IMG/VR virus record: IMGVR_UViG_3300050343_000012
Coordinates: 1-31,240 of that record
Length of the DNA stretch: 31,240 bases
From: a virus
Strand: one strand, 5' to 3'
Notes under the pieces: generated by a model
The model's database searches: none
What the model saw: only the letters and a program-made list of their open reading frames with translations
Told to the model about the DNA's origin: nothing
Position numbers and translations under genes: made by a program
Part shown: positions 1 to 10,088 of the stretch, in pieces
Layout of the letters: every line of letters starts with the position of its first letter
How positions within the stretch are numbered: position 1 is the first letter of the stretch

Positions 1-13
1 CTAGATGTAGTAT

Positions 14-197
14 ATGGATTACTTTAATGCAGACGATTTAGATTCAGTTGCTTATGTTGATAAGAACAACAAACAATGTTATTATTAAGTTTGTTGGCTT
101 TCCTAATAAACTAGCATCTGAGCTATTTATTAGTTATGCTATGCTCAATATGGGTTTTGATTAACCTATAGATAGTATGCCTAGTAAAAAAACATGA
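14..197 (+). CDS. small hypothetical protein upstream of terminase (frameshifted)
   Basis: Reading across about two single-base errors gives a protein of roughly 60 residues: it begins MDYFNADDLDSVAYVDKNN, continues with a hydrophobic FVGFPNKLASELFISYAM segment and ends SMPSKKT before a TGA. The start is the ATG at 14; another start outside the window cannot be excluded because the window begins only 13 bases upstream. It lies 10 bases before the terminase large subunit gene, a place where T7-like phages often put a small packaging-related gene. No domain is recognised, so a terminase small subunit role is only a positional guess. Confidence 0.5.
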
Positions 198-207
198 TAC
201 ACTAGAT

Positions 208-1479
208 ATGGATATTAAAATACCTTACACACCAAGAAAGCATCAAGCTTACTTACACAACAATAATAAGAACACAGATGGAATGTATTAGTTTGTCATA
301 GAAGGTTTGGCAAAACAGTATGTATGATCAATCATTTAATTAGGTCAGCATTACTGTCCAAACTTAAGAACCCTAGGTATGCCTACATAGCACCCACCTT
401 CAAACAAGCAAAAGTATTGCTTGGGATTACATGAAACAGTTTACAGCAAAGATACCTTATACACCAAATTTAACGAAACAGAACTAAGAGTAGATTTACC
501 TAATGGTTCAGAATAACTTTGCTAGGCTCAGAAAACTCAGATGGGTTAAGAGGTATATACCTTGATGGCTGTGTCATTGATGAGTACGCAAATGTAAACA
601 GTAAGTTGTTTCCAGAAATAATTAGACCAGCATTATCAGATCAGAAAAGGTTACTGTGTGTTTATTGGTACACCAATGGGAATGAACAATAACTTCTATG
701 AACTATACCAACACGCACAAGGTGCAGAAGATTGGTTTAACTACAAAGCAAAAGCATCAGTGATACTAAGATTGTAGATGAAGAAGAGTTAGTCAAGGCA
801 AAAGAAGTAATGGGTGAGAAGAAGTACCAGCAAGAGTTTGAGTGTGATTGGATAGCAAACATAGAAGGTGCAGTATATGGAGATGTACTTGCAAAATAGA
901 AGATCAAAAACAATTACTAGAGTTCCCTACGATCCTCACTTACCAGTATCTACCGCATGGGATCTTGGGGTCTCCGACCACAGTAGTATTATATTTTATC
1001 AGCAGTTAGGAAGAAGCATTAATATAATAGATTACCATGAAGAGAGAGGTCAAGGTTTACCTTACTACATTACAGATGATTAAGGAAAAGATTATGTCTA
1101 CAAAGATCACTTTGCACCACACGACATTGAAGTTACAGATTTTGGCAATGGCAAAACCAGGAGAGAGGTCGCCTACCAATTAGGAATTAGGTTTAAGGTC
1201 GTTCCAAAAATTCCACTAGAGGATGGCATACACGCAACCACAATGACCCTACCTAGATGTTGGATTGATACTGACCATTGCAAAAAGTTAATAGATGCGT
1301 TAAGACATTACCACAGGAAGTATATTGATAAAAATAGAATGTTCAGATCAAAGCCTGTACACGATTGGAGTTCACATGCTTGTGATGCAATGCGTTACCT
1401 AGCAGTTGGACTACAAGAAATTAATACTAGACAAACTGCTCCACAAAGTGTAGCAGATAATAGTTACAGGATTATATAA
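208..1479 (+). CDS. terL: terminase large subunit (broken by several frameshifts)
   Basis: This is the packaging motor ATPase/nuclease that drives DNA into the prohead through the portal. Pieced together over several reading-frame breaks, it shows a Walker A-like CHRRFGKT near 297-320, the segment AYIAPTFKQAK, a Walker B-like GCVIDEYA near 568-591, FIGTPMG (coupling motif region) near 660, and a C-terminal nuclease part with WDLGVSDHSS near 958 and HDWSSHACDAMRYLA near 1360. The reconstructed length is about 423 residues, slightly short for the family. The start is the ATG of MDIKIPYTPRKHQ. The frameshifts are spread evenly and the protein resumes perfectly after each one, so they are more likely sequencing errors than a pseudogene. 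Confidence 0.9.
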
Positions 1480-1481
1480 TT

Positions 1482-1699
1482 ATGGGATCAATTTTAAACC
1501 AAAAATGCCACCGCTGCCACCAGTTCAACCTTTGCCAGAACCACCTCAAGCAGAAGTCTCGCAAGAGGAAAAAGAAGGATTGCAGCAGAACAAGAGCGAT
1601 TGAAAGAAAAAGAAAAGGTAGAAATCTACAATCTTAACTGGACCACTAGGTGTTGAAGAAGAAGCTGAAACAGAAAAGAAAACTTTATTAGGATCATAA
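1482..1699 (+). CDS. small proline-rich protein with STILTG/LLG C-terminal motif (frameshifted)
   Basis: The protein starts MGSI, has a Pro-rich stretch (PPLPPVQPLPEPPQAEVS), then a charged helix, and after frameshifts ends with STILTGPLGVEEEAETEKK followed by TLLGS and TAA. The 'S-T-I-L-T-G...K-K-x-L-L-G' tail is typical of tiny proteins found next to terminase and portal genes in many podoviruses. Their function is unknown. It starts 2 bases after the terminase stop and its stop overlaps the next ATG (TAATG). A related tail occurs two genes downstream. Confidence 0.6.
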
Positions 1700-1879
1700 T
1701 GTTTGAAAAATTAAAAAAATATTTAAAAAAAAACCAAAAGTAGAAAAAGAAAAAAGAACTTACGAGAAAGAAAAGATCATAGCAATGACTTTTGAAAACG
1801 AAGTTAAAAAACCAGAAGTTAAATCTGAAACAAAAGAAACTAATCAGAAACAAAATCATCATTAACATTTGGAGAATAA
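1699..1879 (+). CDS. small Lys/Glu-rich hypothetical protein (frameshifted)
   Basis: The reading starts MFEKLKKYLKKK. A run of A bases around 1725-1735 then breaks the frame, after which PKVEKEKRTYEKEKII and further charged residues follow; a second shift gives an ending SSLTFGE. The product is about 60 residues, almost all charged, and probably helical. No family is recognised. It sits between two small proteins that share a C-terminal motif and overlaps the first by a TAATG junction. Confidence 0.4.
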
Positions 1880-1880
1880 T

Positions 1881-2120
1881 ATGGGTGGAGCAGTAGCAAG
1901 AATAGTAAGACCACAATGTATAAAAACCTGCACCAACACCAGCTCCTGTAGCAGTTGCACCAACACTGCAGCAGAAGTTTCACAAGTACACAACAAGTAT
2001 GGATGGTTATGATTCAAGAAAAACAAAAGCAAAAGGTAGATCAGCAACAATCATGACAAGTTCTAAAGGTGTAGAAGATGAAACATTAACATTAGGTAAA
2101 AAAGTTTATTAGGACAATAA
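1881..2120 (+). CDS. small protein with SATIMT...KKVLLGQ motif (frameshifted)
   Basis: Starts MGGAVARIVR, continues through an Ala/Pro-rich linker (PAPTPAPVAVAPT after one shift), then YDSRKTKAKGRSATIMTSSK and ends ETLTLGKKVLLGQ. The KGRSATI(L/M)T...GKKxLLG ending matches a widespread family of tiny phage proteins located just upstream of the portal gene; function unknown. Its stop overlaps the portal ATG (TAATG), so the two are translationally linked. Confidence 0.6.
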
Positions 2121-3753
2121 TGGCAAGAACAGATTTAACTAAAAATTTATTATCAAGATACGAAAGACTTAGAAGGTCAAAGACAAAACTGGGAAACACA
2201 TTGGCAAGAAGTTGCAGATTATATGCAACCAAGAAAAGCAGATGTAACTAAAAAAAGAGCTAGAGGTGATAAAAGAATGGAACAAGTTTTTGATTCTTCA
2301 CCAATACAAGCAGTAGAATTATTAGCAGCATCATTACATGGTATGTTGACAAACCCATCAACACCTTGGTTTACTTTAAGATTTAAAGATGAAGATATTG
2401 ATAATGAAGATGAAGCAAAACTTTGGTTAGAAGCATGCAACAGAAGCAATGTACACAGCATTTAATAGATCAAACTTTCAACAAGAAATATTTGAATTGT
2501 ATCATGACCTAATTACATTTGGTACTGCTGCAATGTTTATTGAAGAAGATGATGATGACATTATAAAATTTTCAACAAGACATATCAACGAAGTATTTAT
2601 TGCAGAGAATGATAAAGGTAGAATAGATACAGTATTTAGAAGATTTAAAATATCAGCTAGAGCTGCAATACAAAAGTTTGGCGATGCAATGTATCATCAG
2701 ACATTCAAGGTATCTTTAAAAAAGATCCTTACAAGAAGTAGAAATACTACACGCAGTTTATCCAAGATCAGATTTTAATCCTAACAAAAAAGATAAAGCT
2801 AATATGCCATTTGAATCTGTCTACATAGAATATAAAAATGGTAATGAATTATCTGTTCTGGATTTAAAGAGTTTCCTTTTGTAGTACCAAGATATTTAAA
2901 AGCATCAAATGAAATTTATGGAAGATCAGTCCTGCAATGACAGCATTGCCAGATGTTAAGATGTTAAATGAAATGTGTAAGACTACAATCAAAGCTGCAC
3001 AGAAACAAGTAGACCCACCACTATTAGTTCCTGATGATGGTTTCTTATTACCTGTAAGAACTGTACCGGGTGGATTAAATTTTTATAGATCAGGTACAAG
3101 AGATAGAATTGAACCATTAAACATTGGTGCAAACAATCCATTAGGTTTAAATATGGAAGAGCAAAGAAGAGATAGTATTAGAGCTGTGTTCTATGTAAAT
3201 CAATTAATGATGCAACAAGGTCCACAGATGACAGCAACAGAAGTTATCCAAAGAAACGAAGAGAAGATGAGATTACTTGGACCAGTATTAGGTAGACTAC
3301 AATCAGAATTATTAAAACCATTAATTGATAGAGTGTTTGCAATATTACTTAGAAACAATATGTTACCACAAGCTCCAGAGTTTTTATCAGGTCAGAGATA
3401 TAGAAATAGAATATGTATCACCACTTGCTAAAGCACAAAAATCTACAGAGTTACAATCTATTATGAGAGCAATAGAAATATTAGGATCACTTGCAAATGT
3501 AGCACCAGTATTTGATTATGTTAATTTTGATAACCTTGTTAAACACTTGGCAGACATTGTTGGTGTGCCACAAAAAATATTAAAATCACAAAGTCAAGTT
3601 AAATGCAGAAAGAGAACAAGCAGCAGCACAACAACAAGAAACAACAGATGCAACAAGATGCAACAAGTTGCACAAGCAGGAGGAGATATAGCACCACTAG
3701 CAAAAGCATTGCCAGAAGAAGCAAGAGCTGTAGCAAATGCTGAAGTGGAATAA
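2120..3753 (+). CDS. portal / head-to-tail connector protein (frameshifted)
   Basis: This forms the dodecameric ring at the portal vertex through which DNA enters and leaves the head. Joined across about seven or eight frameshifts, it gives roughly 540 residues of the T7 gp8-type 'head-to-tail connecting' family: NWETHWQEVADYMQPRKADV at the N-terminus, SSPIQAVELLAASLHGMLTN, the central VDPPLLVPDDG and VPGGLNFYRSG, then QQGPQMTATEVIQRNEEKM and LGPVLGRLQSELLKPLIDR. The C-terminal tail is Gln/Ala-rich. The order between terminase and scaffold genes is as expected. Breaks are seen near 2163, 2433, 2690-2720, 2855, 2930, 3400 and 3600. Confidence 0.92.
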
Positions 3754-3755
3754 GT

Positions 3756-3983
3756 ATGGAACAAATAAACAACTAGAAAAATTTATAAAAAAATTAAAAA
3801 AAAATTACAATACATATTCAATACAGACGAAGGCAAAGAAGTTTTGTCTGATCTTGAAAAAAGATGTCATTATCATTCTACCACTAATGTAAAAGGTGAT
3901 AGTCATGAAAGTGCATACATGGAAGGACAACGTAGTGTCTTCTATTTATTAAATCAATGCTACGAAAATGAAAAGGAAAATAA
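3756..3983 (+). CDS. Bbp19-like small phage protein (frameshifted)
   Basis: Begins MEQIN and, after a shift in A-rich sequence, reads LQYIFNTDEGKEVLSDLEKR, then CHYHSTTNVKGDSHESAYME and GQRSVFYLLN. The pattern 'F...T..GK.VL.DL...C.Y..TT...GD..E.AY.EGQRSV' resembles the Bbp19-like domain found between portal and scaffold genes in podoviruses. Its function is not established. The natural stop is probably the TAA at 3981, which one more indel puts out of frame, so that it now appears fused to the scaffold start. Confidence 0.6.
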
Positions 3984-3984
3984 A

Positions 3985-4858
3985 ATGTCAAATGAACAGA
4001 TAACACAGGAAACTGTGCCTGTAGAAACAACGACTACAGAAACCACAACACAACCTACAAAACAGAAGTTACTACAACAACACTGCACAACAACATCATC
4101 TTGGAAAGATTCTATTAGTGAAGATTTAGAAACGATCCTAACATTGAAAAGTTTACAGAGATAGATGCGTTAGCAAAATCTTATATCAATGCAACAAAAT
4201 GATTGGTCAAGATAAAGTTGTTATACCAAATAAAAATTCTACAGAAGATCAATGGGATGAAGTTTATGCAAAACTAGGTAGACCAGAATCTGCAGATAAA
4301 TATGCTTTAGATGCAAAATCTGAAGTAGTAAATTTAGATGAAGGTGCAATTAAATCTTTTGCAGAACAATCGCACAAACTTGGTTTAAATAATAAACAAG
4401 CTCAAGGTATCTTAGAGTTTTATAAAAATAATATGGAAGGTACTGCACAACAAGCAAAGATAGATACTGAAACTGCACAAGCTCAAGCTGAACAACAGTT
4501 AAGACAAGAATGGGGTAGAGACTTTGAAGGTAAAGTTAAACAAGCTGGTGCATTAGCAAAAGCTAATATTAATCCAGAAGTTTTAGATATGACTTTATCA
4601 AATGGTACAAGACTTGGAGATCATCCAGAAATTATAAAAGGTTTTGCAAAGATAGCAGGTATGATGTCAGAAGATAAAATTGTTGCAACTGAAAGTGAAA
4701 ATGTAAATACAGTTACAGATATTGAATCTGAAATATCAGCTATTACTAATGATACTGATGGACCTTATTGGAATAAGCAACATCCAGATCATGATAAAAT
4801 AGTACAACAAGTTTATACATTAAGAGAAATGTTAAATGCAAGTGATAATAAATCTTAA
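3985..4858 (+). CDS. capsid assembly scaffolding protein (frameshifted near the N-terminus)
   Basis: The internal scaffold guides assembly of the capsid shell and leaves before or during packaging. The start chosen is the ATG of MSNEQITQET, followed by an acidic Thr-rich tail, then after two frame breaks FTEIDALAKSYINATKMIGQ, the segment LGRPESADKYALDA, and a Gln/Ala-rich helical region. The 'ALAKSYINA.KMIG.DK...P......W...Y.KLGRPE..DKY' pattern is typical of T7-like marine podovirus scaffolds. It lies directly before the capsid gene and is intact from 4199 onward. Confidence 0.85.
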
Positions 4859-5015
4859 TGATGAAGAATAAATTCTTAGAAATATTGCGGTTGTTGGAGA
4901 CAGGATCAGAGTTTCAAAAAAAATCCCTTGCCAATCTGCAGAAAAATATTATAATTGGATTAGTAGGTAAGACAATTCGTAAGAACCTTACTGGCAAGAA
5001 GGAATAGACTTCTAG
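4858..5015 (+). CDS. possible small hypothetical ORF between scaffold and capsid
   Basis: An ATG overlaps the scaffold stop (TAATG). Uninterrupted, one frame gives a 49-residue ORF from 4861 (MMKNKFLEILRLLETG). A second frame over the same bases, closed by TAG at 5015, gives AVVGDRIRVSKKIPCQSAEK and, after two stops, EPYWQEGIDF. Given the local frameshift density, the true product may be a mix of the two frames. No family is recognised, and the stretch may be non-coding leader. Confidence 0.25.
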
Positions 5016-5043
5016 TCTAAAAGACTTTAAATCCAAGAGATGC

Positions 5044-5080
5044 CTACTCATTTTGAGTGGAGAACCTTTCTGATTTTTTT
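5044..5080 (+). terminator. candidate intrinsic terminator upstream of capsid gene
   Basis: ACTCA (5046-5050), loop TTT and TGAGT (5054-5058) form a 5-bp stem that flanking CC/GG extends around a bulged T. It is followed by AGAA-CCT-TTCT, a second 4-bp stem, and then seven T bases at 5074-5080. This fits a weak rho-independent terminator or attenuator between scaffold and capsid genes. The stem is short, so partial readthrough would be expected. Confidence 0.4.
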
Positions 5081-5108
5081 AACTTAACAATAATATGGAG
5101 AGACAATT

Positions 5109-5971
5109 ATGTCATCACAAATAACTACAGCATTTGTACAGCAGTATTCTGCTAACATACAAATGCTATCTCAACAAATGGGATCGTTATTAAGAGACAA
5201 AGTCAGATTAGAAAGTGTTGTTGGAAAAAATGCTTTCTTCGATCAAGTTGGTTCAGTAACTGCAGTTAAAAACTAGCAGACATTCAGACACTCCACAAAT
5301 AGATACACCTCACTCAAGAAGAAGAGTATCTCTTGCGGATTATGAATTTGCTGATCTTATTGATCAACAAGACAAAGTAAGACTCTTAATAGATCCAACT
5401 TCATCTTATGCTCAAGCCGCTGCTATGGCAATGGGAAGAGCAATGGATGATGTGATCATTCGCTGCTGCACTAGGTACTGCGTTTACTGGTGAAACAGGT
5501 CAACAAGTGCATTACCTGCAGCTCAATGCGAAGCAAATCGTACTGGAACTGCTGGTTTAACTATCGCTAAATTAAGAACTGCAAAAGAAACTTTGATTTA
5601 GCAAGTGTTGATCCTTCTATACCAAGACACATCATAGTATCTCCAGAAGCAGATCACTGATCTTTTAGGAACAACTGAAGTAACAAGTTCTGATTTCAAC
5701 ACTGTAAAAGCATTGGCAAATGGTGAAGTCAACTCGTTCCTTGGTTTTAATTTATTGTATCAAACAGACTAGCAAAATCTAGCAAACTAGATCTTGTATA
5801 GCTTTCGCACAAGATGGAATCGCACTTAGGTGTTGGTAAAGATGTCAATGCTAGAATAGACGAAAGAGCAGACAAATCTTATGCTACTCAAGTTTACTAC
5901 TGCATGAGCATTGGTGCTACTAGAATGGAAGAAGCTAAAGTTGTTGGAAGTACAATGTCACAGAAGCATAA
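5109..5971 (+). CDS. major capsid protein (frameshifted)
   Basis: The HK97-fold shell protein of the head. The start MSSQITTAFVQQYSANIQML is preceded by GGAGAG (5097-5102). Joined over about eight frame breaks, it shows HSDTPQIDTPHSRRRVSLAD, YEFADLIDQQDKVRLLIDPT, AAAMAMGRAMDDVI, VDPSIPRHIIVSP, DFNTVKALANGEVNSFLGF, and a C-terminus DKSYATQVYYCMSIGATRME. Two further indels give an ending VVGVQCHEA before TAA. The length of about 287 residues and position after the scaffold match T7-like pelagiphage capsids. Strong RBS AGGAGG for the next gene follows directly. Confidence 0.9.
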
Positions 5972-5986
5972 TAGGAGGATATATAT

Positions 5987-6444
5987 ATGGCTAATTCAAT
6001 ACAATTGCAAAAACTTTGTTGCAGATACACCTTCAAAAGATAACACTACAGAACTACATGGTAGAGTAAGAGTTGCTTACGTACAGATTTTAGCTGCTGG
6101 ATGAGCTCAAGAAACTATCAATATGTTAAGTTACCACTAATGGTGCTAGAATCATTAGGTGGAAGATTAAATGATGCAGCTTTAGGTTCAACTACAACAC
6201 TATCAGTTGGTTATGCACATACAGTTAATGCAGCGGTGGAACTGATGTAGCTGCTGCGATTAGATGAGTACAAAGCTGCTGCGCTTCAACTTCTGAACTG
6301 CAGTTAATTTGCAAAACTACAGCATTGGGTGAAAACTCAGATTGTAGATGCTGATCCAGATGGTTTACTATGTTACAGTAACTACTGCTGGAGCTGGTGC
6401 AACTGGACTGGTATTAAGTTCAGATGACATACGTTCTAGACTAA
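5987..6444 (+). CDS. small virion protein downstream of capsid (frameshifted)
   Basis: Starts MANSIQL 9 bases after an AGGAGG. Several shifts reconstruct VADTPSKDNTTELHGRVRVA, MLKLPTNGARI, ALGSTTTLSVGYAHTVNAGG, ENSEIVDADPDGF, TVTTAGAGATG and a final MTYVLD. About 150 residues, rich in Thr/Ala/Gly and beta-prone. Proteins of this kind follow the capsid gene in marine podoviruses; a head decoration or minor capsid role is plausible from position only. No catalytic motif is seen. Confidence 0.55.
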
Positions 6445-6456
6445 TAAATAAAATTT

Positions 6457-6488
6457 TAGGGGGTGGAAGCGAGAGTGGAAACCCCCTA
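6457..6488 (+). other. strong GC-rich hairpin between virion genes
   Basis: TAGGGGGT (6457-6464) pairs perfectly with ACCCCCTA (6481-6488) around a 16-nt purine-rich loop containing GGAA at both ends. It sits 12 bases after one stop codon and 6 bases before the next ATG. No T-tract follows, so it is not a standard intrinsic terminator. An mRNA-stability or processing structure is possible. Its place just downstream of the capsid block recalls the T7 terminator Tphi. Confidence 0.5.
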
Positions 6489-6494
6489 GAGTGC

Positions 6495-6695
6495 ATGAAA
6501 AAGATACAAGATTTAAAACCTGTATTACATTTTAAAAAAGATAATTATGTATATAGGTATGTGTTAGTAGATAGGTTTCAAAATGATTCTAAATATCATT
6601 ATGGCTTTGATACTAAAGAAGAAAGAACAACAGAAGAAATATTTGCTTTAGAAAAAGATAGACAAATAAGACGAAAGTATATTATAAGGAAGTAG
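6495..6695 (+). CDS. small hypothetical protein
   Basis: An intact 66-residue protein starting MKKIQDLKPVLHFKKDN and ending RQIRRKYIIRK. The N-terminal part looks like beta strands (VLHFKKDNYVYRYVLVDRF) and the C-terminal half is a charged helix. The ATG directly after the GC-rich hairpin was chosen; the open frame extends upstream into the previous gene, but that extension belongs to the other protein's shifted frame. No family is recognised. It lies between the capsid block and tail tube A. Confidence 0.5.
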   Translation: MKKIQDLKPVLHFKKDNYVYRYVLVDRFQNDSKYHYGFDTKEERTTEEIFALEKDRQIRRKYIIRK

Positions 6696-6696
6696 T

Positions 6697-7280
6697 ATGG
6701 CATCAACAGTAGAAATTTGTAATGGAGCATTAAATCAACTAGGTGCAACAACTATACTTTCACTTACAGAAGATTCAAAAAATGCTAGACTTTGTAACTC
6801 AAGATATACTCAAGTAAGAGATGCAGTATTTAGATCACATCCTTGGAACTGTTTACAAAAAAGAGTTGAACTAGCAGCAGACACTACAGCTCCTGCATGG
6901 GGTTTTAGTTTTGCTTATACTTTACCAGCAGATTGTTTAAGATTACTTAAGAATATTAGATTATGATTCTAACTACAAAGTAGAAGGTAGAAAAATATTA
7001 AGTAATACATCTACTATGAAAATATTATACATTGGTAGAGTTACAGATCCTAATGAATATGATGAATTATTAAGAGAAACTTTATCTGCTGCATTAGGTG
7101 CTGACATTGCTTTTGCAGTTACATCTAATAATACTACAGCAACAAAATATGTACAATTTATTTCAAGATAAATTAAAAGATGCTAGATTTGTAGATTCAA
7201 CTGAAGGTCAAAATGTAGATCAAGACCTAGGTATGTCAGATGTTATAGATGCAGGTACATTTATAAACTCAAGGTTTTAA
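6697..7280 (+). CDS. tail tubular protein A (gp11-like; frameshifted)
   Basis: Gatekeeper ring of the short tail that binds the portal. It starts MASTVEICNGALNQLGATTI, the hallmark N-terminus of T7 gp11-type proteins, followed by RDAVFRSHPWNCLQKRVELA and YTLPADCLRLLK. After breaks near 6945 and 7135 it continues EYDELLRETLSAALGADIAF and LGMSDVIDAGTFINSRF. The total of about 195 residues matches the family. Confidence 0.9.
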
Positions 7281-7283
7281 TAA

Positions 7284-9620
7284 ATGGCTAGAGTTGCTGC
7301 ACAACTTAACAAACTTTACAGGTGGTGAACTATCACCAAGATTAGATGGTAGAAATGATTTACTAAATATACATCTGGTTGTCAACTTAGAAAATTAGTT
7401 GTCTATCCACATGGTAGTGCAGCTCGTAGACCAGGTACTACATTTTGTAGCAGAAGTGCTAGATAGTGCAAACAAAACAAGATTAATACCTTTTGAATTT
7501 TCTACAACACAAACTTATATGTTGGAGATTTTGAGAGTCTACAAAGATATCAGATAAAACTATATCTGATACAAAAGCTAATCCTGCTGTAGTAAAGATC
7601 ACATGGTCAATGGTGATGAAGTTATCTGGTGGTATCAGAAGTTATGTAAAAGATTTTTAGTTGCAGATAAAACTACACCATTTGAACTACAAGATAGATG
7701 GTGTTGCAGTTCATCATTTAACTTATACTTCTTTGTATAATAAAGTTTTTTTGTAACACACTACTGCACAACTTTTTGATGTTAAATGCACATCGTGCAG
7801 ATGTTATGTACATCACCATAATCATGAAGTAGAAAAATTATCTCGTACTGGTCATACATCTTGGACATTAACAGATGTAGATTTTACTAAAGGACCATGC
7901 AAGATGCTAACACAACAACAACAACTTTAAATCCCTGGTCAAACAGTAGGTACAGGTAACTTTAGTTGCTTCTGCGGTTACTGGTATTAATGGTGGTAGT
8001 GGTTTTCTTTCAACAGATGTTGGAAGATTTGTTTTTTTAAATGATGGTTATGCAAAAATAACTGGTGTTACAAATACAACTAATGCAGTTATTACAATAT
8101 TACAGCTTTAGATAATGCTAGTGCTACATTACTAATTGGCAACTAGGAGCTTTCTCTGACACTACAGGTCATCCTTCTTGCGTAACTTTTTTTGAACAAC
8201 GATTAGTATTTGCAGGAACAACTAATCAACCACAAACAGTATTTTTTTCAAATCTGGTGATTATGAAAACATGGATGCAAACATTGGTGGAACTGTAGCT
8301 GATGATGATGCAATCATTTATACAATCGCATCTAACCAAGTTAATGCTATTAGATTTATGACAGCAACAAGAACTTTAATTATTGGTACAGCAGGTGGTG
8401 AGTTTACAGTTAGTGGTGGTGGTACAGATAGTGCGGTTACACCTACAAACATATTAATTAAAAAACAATCTAACCATGGTGCAGCAAATGTAGATGCTAT
8501 AGCTGTAGGTAACGCAACATTATTTTTACAAAGAGCTAAAAGAAAAATTAGAGAACTAGCTTATAACTTTGATGTAGATGGTTATATTGCACCTGATCTG
8601 ACTATCCTTGCCGAACATATTACTGAAGGTGGATTAACACAATTGCATATCAACAAGAACCTAATCAAATTATTTATGTGTTAGAGGAGATGGTGAGTTA
8701 GCAGGTTTAACTTATCAAAGAGAACAACAAGTAACTGCTTGGCATAGACATATTTTTGGAAGATTTGGGAGCAACTATTACAGTTACTGGCAAACATTGC
8801 AAATGGTAACAAAAGCAGATGGCAGTACATCTGCTAACTAAAATTTCATACTACAACTAGTAACAACCAAACAGCAACAAATTTAAAAACATTAATAGAT
8901 GCTGTTGCAGTTATTTCCATTGTCTACAGGATTTTTAAGATTAGAGATTATGTGAAGGTAAAGCAGTATGTGAAAGTGTTGCAGTTATTCCAACTGACGA
9001 TACTGAATATCAAGTTTATGTAATTGTTAAAAGAACAATCAATGGTGCTACTAAAAGATATGTAGAAATATTAAATGTATTTGATTTTGATGAAACAGAT
9101 AACACATCATTTAATTTTTTAGATAGTGCATTAAGTTATAGTGGTAGTGCTGTTACAACTATATCTGGACTAGATCACCTTGAAGGACAAACAGTTTCTA
9201 TATTAGCTGATGGTGCAACGCATCCAGATAAAACTGTAAGTTCTGGTAGTATTACTTTAGATCGTTCTGCAACTAAGTGTTAAAGTTGGATTAGCTTATA
9301 CATCTTTATTACAAACTATGAGATTAGATGCTGGATCACAGAATGGTACATCACAAGGTAAGACAAAAAGAATATATGATATTACAGTTAGAATGTTTGA
9401 AAGTATTGGTGTAGAAGTTGGACCAGATTTAAACAACATGGAAAGAATACCATTTAGAAGTTCTGCTGATTTAATGGATGAAGGTATACCACCATTTACA
9501 GGAGATAAAGAGGTAGAGTTTAGAGGAAATTATGAAACAGATGGTTTTATCTTTGTTAGACAAACTCAACCTTTACCTTTTACAATTTTATCGTTATACC
9601 CAAGATTAACTAACAAATGA
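7284..9620 (+). CDS. tail tubular protein B (gp12-like; heavily frameshifted)
   Basis: Nozzle of the tail tube, distal to tail tubular protein A. The N-terminal MARVAAQLN-NFTGGELSPRLDGRNDL and GCQLRKLVVYPHGSAARRPG are diagnostic. Later parts are FVAEVLDSANKTRLIPFEFS, HPSCVTFFEQRLVFAG, FRSSADLMDEGIPPFTGDKE and, at the C-terminus, FVRQTQPLPFTILSLYPRLT. Reconstructed length is about 778 residues, as expected for gp12. At least fifteen frame breaks separate readable blocks; 8271-8684 and 9318-9620 are clean. Confidence 0.9.
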
Positions 9621-10088
9621 TGGATAATATATTATATATAGTACCTTATACAAAGCAGAACATGGACAGATTTATATTATCATGTCAAATGAATCATAAA
9701 CTTATTAGAAGCAGATAGACATTATATTAATGTTGAAGGTGATGCTAAAAATTTAGAACAAGATCATTTAGCTTTTACAGGTATTGTTAAATAATAAACC
9801 TATCTTTGCTGCAGGTATGAAAATGATTTGGGGTCAAGTTGCAGAAGGTTGGGTTATAGCAACAAAGATGTTTGGAATCATCCATTGCTAGGTGTAGCTA
9901 AAGCAATTAAAAAAGATTTTGCTAGAGTTGCAAAAGAAAATAATATAAAAGAGTTCAAACTGCTGTAAGAAAAGATTTTAAACAAGGTCAAAGATTTGCA
10001 GAGTGGTTAGGTTTAGAGAGAACGAAGGATTAATGAAAAATTTGGTTTTGATGGTTCAGATCAATATAGATATGCGAGGATATTCTAA
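9617..10088 (+). CDS. T7 gp13-like / GNAT-fold internal protein (frameshifted)
   Basis: Start MMDNILYIVPYTK overlaps the preceding stop (ATGA). The readable blocks are NVEGDAKNLEQDHLAFTGI, PIFAAGMKMIWGQVAEGWVI, WNHPLLGVAKAIKKDFARVA, QTAVRKDFKQGQRFAEWLGL and NFGFDGSDQYRYARIF. The layout 'GMK.IW..VAEGW.I....V..HPL.V.K.IK..F......N.I.R.QTAVR.....RFAEWLGL..EG' fits a GNAT-like acetyltransferase fold, as in phage gp13/DUF2833 proteins encoded before the internal core genes. Enzymatic activity is not shown; in T7, gp13 is needed for assembly. Confidence 0.65.

Noticed and set aside
1626-2461. Leftward ORFs opposite the terminase-portal spacer genes (96, 62 and 80 residues)
   Set aside because: They are Phe/Leu/Ser-rich reverse-complement shadows of Lys/Glu/Ala-rich plus-strand genes and have no RBS or family match.
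4199-4858. A separate gene starting at MIGQDK
   Set aside because: This is the C-terminal part of the scaffold; the conserved ALAKSYINA-K segment directly upstream is in the adjacent frame after a single-base break.
4860-5080. tRNA or tRNA-like gene before the capsid gene
   Set aside because: Short hairpins suggested arms, but no 7-bp acceptor stem, no GTTCGA-type T-loop and no valid anticodon arm could be fitted.
3756-6444. Programmed ribosomal frameshifts in scaffold/capsid genes
   Set aside because: Breaks are too many, in both directions, and not at slippery heptamers with structures; sequencing errors explain them better.
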